Source of the DNA: CAYYNP01 sp964472545
GTDB taxonomy: Bacteria > Planctomycetota > Planctomycetia > Pirellulales > Thermoguttaceae
Direction: 5' to 3'
Length of the DNA stretch: 14,623 nt
NCBI GenBank assembly: GCA_964472545.1
Contig: CAYYNP010000258.1
Coordinates: 1 to 14,623, forward strand
Below are positions 14,017-14,623 of the stretch, piece by piece. Position numbers and translations under genes: made by a program. Within the stretch, counting starts at the first letter, position 1; every line of letters begins with the position of its first letter. A model generated the notes under the pieces. The model worked only from the letters and a program-made list of their open reading frames with translations, did not search any database and was not told where the DNA came from.

Positions 14017-14623
14017 TCACGGCCCGCCCTCCGGCCCTTCCTCTTTCAGCCGATGAAAGTCCTCCAGCGTGCTGGCGGGCTCGGCGGGTTGATGGGTGTG
14101 ATTCGGGTCACTGTGATCGTGCGGGTCACCGAAATCTTCCGGCGGCTCCGCTTCCTTGTCCTGGATGAAGTCGCCGAGATCGCGGTGAAGCTTCTCGTAG
14201 TCGGCGTCCGAAATCGCGTAGAACCAGGTGGCGAACTGCTCGGTGAGCTTGTCGGCCCGCTCTTGGCCGTCCTTGATCTTCTGATCGTATTCGTCCTGCT
14301 TTCGCTGGTTCTCCTCTTCGACCTTCTCGCGTTCGGTCTTCTCGGCGGCCGGGGCGTCCAGGGGATCGCCGCCGGGATGACCGTCCAAGGGGATGTCGGC
14401 CGGATGGCCACTGGGAATGCCCGGCACGGGCGTAAACGGCGAGCCTGCATCAGGAGCCCCCGGTTCGCCCGGCTCACCCGGCGCCCCGTCGCCCGGCTCC
14501 TCCACCATCGGATCGGGAGTCGTCGGATCAGGCGTTGTCGGATCAGGCGTTGTCGGATCGGGCGTCGTCGGATCGGGCGTCGTCGGATCGGGCGTTGTCG
14601 GATCGGGAGTCGTCGGATCGGGA
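14017..14623 (-). CDS. Partial low-complexity protein with TTPDP repeats, cut by the right edge
   Basis: The C-terminal 201 residues are visible; the frame stays open to the window edge, so the N-terminus is missing. Reading inward from the edge there are about seven TTPDP pentapeptides, then a Pro/Gly/Asp-rich stretch. Next comes a highly charged, probably coiled-coil helix (EKTEREKVEEENQRKQDEYD and on), and the block QFATWFYAISDADYEKLH. A His/Asp-rich segment, DPHDHSDPNHTH, and a charged tail finish the protein. The ATG at 14508 is internal: upstream codons are in-frame repeat, so it is probably not the true start. The FATWFYAISDADY block recalls C-terminal parts of planctomycete proteins carrying DUF4340, from memory only. 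Same strand as the paralogs; TTPDP also occurs in paralog 4. Confidence 0.7.
   Translation of the reverse strand, partial: PDPTTPDPTTPDPTTPDPTTPDPTTPDPTTPDPTTPDPMVEEPGDGAPGEPGEPGAPDAGSPFTPVPGIPSGHPADIPLDGHPGGDPLDAPAAEKTEREKVEEENQRKQDEYDQKIKDGQERADKLTEQFATWFYAISDADYEKLHRDLGDFIQDKEAEPPEDFGDPHDHSDPNHTHQPAEPASTLEDFHRLKEEGPEGGP
14509..14623. repeat. 15-base tandem repeat coding for TTPDP
   Basis: About seven and a half units of the form GTCGGATCGGGCGTC, varying only at synonymous third positions (GTT/GTC, TCA/TCG, AGT/CGT), run to the window edge and probably beyond. The variation keeps the pentapeptide unchanged, which points to selection on the protein. Confidence 0.93.

Overview
The window is GC-rich, densely coded DNA. 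It most resembles a planctomycete (Planctomycetota, perhaps Pirellulales). That placement is inference from gene content (TrpB2-type synthase, TPR/AAA+ pair, retropepsin-like small protease, Tat-like leaders) and from intergenic inverted repeats built on short G/C-rich words. No rRNA or tRNA gene, insertion sequence or CRISPR array was seen.

Left part (1-9706), mostly recognisable genes. A small clan-AA aspartyl protease (+) converges on a two-gene unit (-): a TPR protein with a multi-spanning membrane domain, and a TPR/AAA+ ATPase, joined by an ATGA stop/start overlap. Upstream of them on the same strand is a TrpB2-type tryptophan synthase beta chain. A divergent intergenic region of about 420 bases (4801-5219) separates it from a nucleotide-sugar pair on +: a UDP-sugar pyrophosphorylase and a mannose-1-phosphate guanylyltransferase. 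The latter converges on a B12-binding radical SAM protein (-). Four inverted-repeat elements sit 5 to 32 bases beyond the stop codons of minus-strand genes, where terminators would be expected.

Right part (9707-14623), the accessory and most unusual region. Five tandem paralogs, all on -, share a nearly identical N-terminal block of about 85 residues. It consists of a leader-like helical domain, then a twin-arginine-like motif (HRRAFLG), then a hydrophobic stretch. After it the proteins diverge. Two continue into tandem acyl-carrier-protein-like domains after an A-x-A site. Three have a lipobox-like cysteine followed by short, Pro/Arg/Asp-rich, probably disordered tails. A sixth gene, cut by the right edge, carries a TTPDP pentapeptide repeat and may belong to the same array. 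Two of the paralogs have near-identical sigma70-like promoters.

How the genes may work together: the TPR/AAA+ pair looks like a membrane-tethered unfoldase or remodeller. The two nucleotidyltransferases would supply activated sugars for envelope polysaccharide. The paralog array looks like a family of exported or envelope proteins. The radical SAM gene just downstream of it is a candidate modifying enzyme, on context alone. All family assignments come from reading motifs; no database search was run.
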